Shown: positions 61,884 to 64,000 of the stretch, piece after piece
How the letters are laid out: the number at the start of each line of letters is the position of its first letter
How positions within the stretch are numbered: position 1 is the first letter of the stretch
Origin: Prevotella sp.
GTDB taxonomy: Bacteria > Bacteroidota > Bacteroidia > Bacteroidales > Bacteroidaceae
Length of the DNA: 64,000 nt
NCBI GenBank assembly: GCA_021636625.1
Contig: JAJWLX010000008.1
Location: forward strand, 25,928-89,927
Direction: 5' to 3'
Made by a program: the position numbers and the translations under genes
The notes under the pieces: generated by a model
Told to the model about the DNA's origin: nothing
The model's database searches: none
The model's input: only the letters and a program-made list of their open reading frames with translations

Positions 61884-62831
61884 ATGAGATCAATAGGTTA
61901 CATTATACTTTCACTTTTGAGCATGGTGCCTTCGGGCATTCATGCTCAAGGTATTTCCATCGCCAAGTATGCCGACAACAGAAAGGCTGCCATCTCCTTC
62001 ACCTTCGATGACGGTCTGAAGGAGCAATATTCCATCCTCTTCCCGAAGATGAAAGAACTGGGAATCAAGGGCACCTTTTGCCTCATCGGTTCCCGTATGG
62101 AGCATCAACCCAAGAATCCTGAGAAACAGACCTTCTCTTGGGAACAGGCTAAGGAAATGTCACTGGACGGACAGGAAATGACGAGTCATGGTTACAATCA
62201 CAAGAACGTTACCAAGCTGACGGCAGAAGAGCTGCGCTACGAGGTGCAGCACAATGACACGCTCATCCATAAGCGCATCGGCATTTTCCCTCGCACCTTT
62301 TTCTATCCAGGCAACAGGAAGAGCGATGAAGCTGTGGTGTTTTGCAGCAAAGACCGTGTAGGAACGCGAACCTTCCAGATCAGTCTTGGCAACAAACGCA
62401 CCCCGGAATGGTTTGAGAATTACCTTCAAGAAGTGATTGATAAAGGTGAATGGGCAGTAACAATGACCCACGGCATCCGCATGGGATACGACAGCTTCGG
62501 CGACGAGACCCGTCTCTGGAAAATGTTCGATTACGCCCTGAATCAAGCCCAGAATGGGAAACTCTGGATTGCTACCTTTCATGATGTGGCAGCATACCAG
62601 CAGGAACGTGACAACACTACCCTGAAGATAAAAGCCAAGAAGAACCAGATAATGGTTACCCCGAAGATGAAACTCAACAAGAACATCTTCCAAGTACCGC
62701 TCACCCTGATTTTGGACTTCCAACCCATCAAGGCGACGCAGGCTGGCAAGAACATTCCCGTCAAATATAAAGACGAAAAATATCTGATTCAGATAGAACC
62801 ATCAAAAGGTAAGGTGATCATCAGCCGATGA
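61884..62831 (+). CDS. Polysaccharide deacetylase-like protein (CE4/NodB fold)
   Basis: 315 residues with a signal peptide (about 1-22). NodB motifs: Asp42-Asp43 in SFTFDDGLKEQYS, the metal histidines His102 and His106 in TSHGYNHKN, FFYPGNRKSDE, and MTHGIRMGYD near residue 190. The C-terminal ~90 residues form a beta-rich extension. CE4 proteins remove N- or O-acetyl groups from sugars with a bound metal. It starts 4 bases after the SASA-type esterase gene, so the two are probably translated together. Confidence 0.88.
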   Translation: MRSIGYIILSLLSMVPSGIHAQGISIAKYADNRKAAISFTFDDGLKEQYSILFPKMKELGIKGTFCLIGSRMEHQPKNPEKQTFSWEQAKEMSLDGQEMTSHGYNHKNVTKLTAEELRYEVQHNDTLIHKRIGIFPRTFFYPGNRKSDEAVVFCSKDRVGTRTFQISLGNKRTPEWFENYLQEVIDKGEWAVTMTHGIRMGYDSFGDETRLWKMFDYALNQAQNGKLWIATFHDVAAYQQERDNTTLKIKAKKNQIMVTPKMKLNKNIFQVPLTLILDFQPIKATQAGKNIPVKYKDEKYLIQIEPSKGKVIISR

Positions 62832-62847
62832 CCACCTTACCTTTTTT
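62804..62847 (+). terminator. Intrinsic terminator overlapping the end of the deacetylase gene
   Basis: AAAAGGTAAGGTG (62804-62816) lies inside the coding sequence and pairs with CACCTTACCTTTT (62833-62845) after the stop codon, followed by T. It closes the operon before the GH106 gene. Confidence 0.85.
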
Positions 62848-62975
62848 AATACCTTGCATTTTGCGAGGTCTTCTTTTGTGTGTAATTCCTTGACTTTTTG
62901 GCAAAACACCTAGCATATTTGTACTATTTTACATTTTTAAGAATCATAATACTGCTATTATTGAGTATTTTTCGC

Positions 62976-62983
62976 TATCTTTG
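62976..62983 (+). promoter_or_regulatory. -7 promoter element of the GH106 gene
   Basis: TATCTTTG followed by C, 52 bases before the start codon at 63028. GTACTATTTTACATTTTT at 62921-62938 is similar to the candidate HTCS element at 47643, but its distance to the -7 element (55 bases) differs. Confidence 0.5.
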
Positions 62984-63027
62984 CAGACGAAGAATAAACA
63001 ATTAAGAACAACTTTATAAAACCCGAT

Positions 63028-64000
63028 ATGATGAACTATAAAAGAAATCATAAATTCATAGGATTATCCTTTGCCATGGCATTGATGTCGTCACTCAACT
63101 GCCAGGCACAGTTGCTCCCTACCCCTACGCAGGAAGCAAAACCGGGCGTAAGATGGTGGTGGATGGGATCTGCTGTGGATCAAGAGAACCTGAAGTGGAA
63201 CCTTGGCGAATATGCCAAGGCGGGTATCGGTGCCGTAGAAATCACTCCACTCTATGGTGTGCAGGGCAACGACAAGAATGATATCCCTTATCTCTCGTCT
63301 AAATGGATGGATATGCTCAAGTTTGTAGAAAAGGAAAACAAGCAGGTGGGCATCGAAACCGATATGGCTACAGGTACAGGATGGCCTTTCGGTGGTCCTT
63401 GGGTACCTATCAGCGAAGCGGCATGCAAGGCGGTATTCGTGGATACCATCGTGGATGTAAAGCAGAAACTGATGGAGATAGAGTTCAACGTACCACAGAA
63501 AGAACGTGCCTTCGCCAAGCTGAAGGTCATCAAGGCATTTCCTGTGGAAGGAGAAAAATATAAGAAACGAGTCATCGCCCTCTTTGAGAGCCGTACCCGA
63601 CAGAAGGTGAAGCGTGCCGCTCCGGGCGGAGAAGGATACGTTATCGACCACTTCGACTCTACTGCCGTGGCTAATTATCTGCAGCACATCGACAGCGCCT
63701 TCGTGGCATCAAAGACTCCATATCCTCATACTTTCTTCAACGACAGCTACGAGGTGTATGGCGCCAACTGGACTCCTACCCTCCTGACAGAATTCGAGAA
63801 ATATCACGGATATAAGTTGCAGGATAAGTTCCCAGAGTTCCTGGATGGCGATGCCGTAGTGGTAAGCGATTACCGTGAAACCCTGGGCGACATGCTGCTC
63901 AAGAACTTTACAGAACAGTGGACTGCATGGGCAAACAAGCGTGGCGCCATCACCCGAAACCAGGCACACGGTTCACCAGCCAACCTCATCGACTGCTATG
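63028..64000 (+). CDS. GH106 alpha-L-rhamnosidase, N-terminal part (runs off the window)
   Basis: About 324 codons are present, open to the edge. Two adjacent ATG codons (63028 and 63031) are possible starts. A signal peptide (about 1-28, ending NCQAQ) is followed by KPGVRWWWMGSAVDQENLKW, AVEITPLYGVQ, ETDMATGTGWPFGGPWVP and, later, PYPHTFFNDSYEVYGANWTP. These are typical of the GH106 (BT0986-like) TIM-barrel region. It would remove alpha-L-rhamnose from rhamnogalacturonan chains. It has its own promoter after the terminator of the preceding operon. The catalytic residues further on cannot all be checked because the gene is cut off. Confidence 0.9.
   Translation, partial: MMNYKRNHKFIGLSFAMALMSSLNCQAQLLPTPTQEAKPGVRWWWMGSAVDQENLKWNLGEYAKAGIGAVEITPLYGVQGNDKNDIPYLSSKWMDMLKFVEKENKQVGIETDMATGTGWPFGGPWVPISEAACKAVFVDTIVDVKQKLMEIEFNVPQKERAFAKLKVIKAFPVEGEKYKKRVIALFESRTRQKVKRAAPGGEGYVIDHFDSTAVANYLQHIDSAFVASKTPYPHTFFNDSYEVYGANWTPTLLTEFEKYHGYKLQDKFPEFLDGDAVVVSDYRETLGDMLLKNFTEQWTAWANKRGAITRNQAHGSPANLIDCY

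Overview
The window looks like a chromosome segment of a gut Bacteroidales bacterium, most likely Prevotella/Segatella. The evidence is the Bacteroidetes-type -7 promoter element (TAnnTTTG) in front of many genes, four SusC/SusD pairs, a hybrid two-component regulator (HTCS), a FecI/FecR-type ECF sigma/anti-sigma pair, and a BlaI/BlaR-like pair whose sensor ends in a TonB domain. I saw no rRNA, tRNA, CRISPR array or intact transposase. Family names come from reading motifs; no database search was run.

Layout. (1) 0.2-14.3 kb, + strand: a polysaccharide utilization locus with an inner-membrane AraC-type regulator, a GH31 enzyme, ECF sigma, FecR anti-sigma, an STN-containing SusC, SusD, and a DUF1680 (GH127/GH146-type) beta-L-arabinofuranosidase. 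All of it after the regulator is bracketed by a 67-bp direct repeat that carries the regulator's 3' end and terminator. (2) 14.6-15.6 kb: a CNNM/CBS membrane protein. (3) 15.7-25.6 kb, - strand: two tandem susC-susD pairs, divergent from an AraC-family regulator at 26.0 kb. (4) 27.2-32.6 kb: the L-rhamnose pathway rhaB-rhaA-rhaT-rhaM (+), with rhaD convergent (-). (5) 32.7-38.0 kb: a MITE-like inverted-repeat element, then a - strand operon made of an internally deleted second rhaD, a GH27 enzyme and a GH78 rhamnosidase. (6) 38.2-43.4 kb: blaI/M56-TonB sensor pair (-) and a divergent GH2 enzyme, with three TACGA-N5-TCGTA dyads between them. (7) 43.5-64.0 kb: a pectin/rhamnogalacturonan locus. 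It has an HTCS (-) facing a + strand series: unknown secreted protein, fimbrillin-like lipoprotein, PL9-CE12 fusion, PL9, CE12, leucine-rich-repeat lipoprotein, SusC, SusD, SASA-type esterase, CE4-like deacetylase, and the start of a GH106 rhamnosidase that runs off the window.

How it fits together (inference). The last locus would cut and deacetylate pectin and rhamnogalacturonan at the surface and import oligosaccharides. GH106, GH78, GH27 and GH2 enzymes would release rhamnose, galactose-like and other sugars. RhaT, RhaM, RhaA, RhaB and RhaD would then turn rhamnose into DHAP and lactaldehyde. The second rhaD copy has lost its coding middle but kept its promoter, apparently placing the rhamnosidase operon under rhaD control. 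That promoter-capture arrangement and the repeat-bracketed first locus are the two most interesting structures here.
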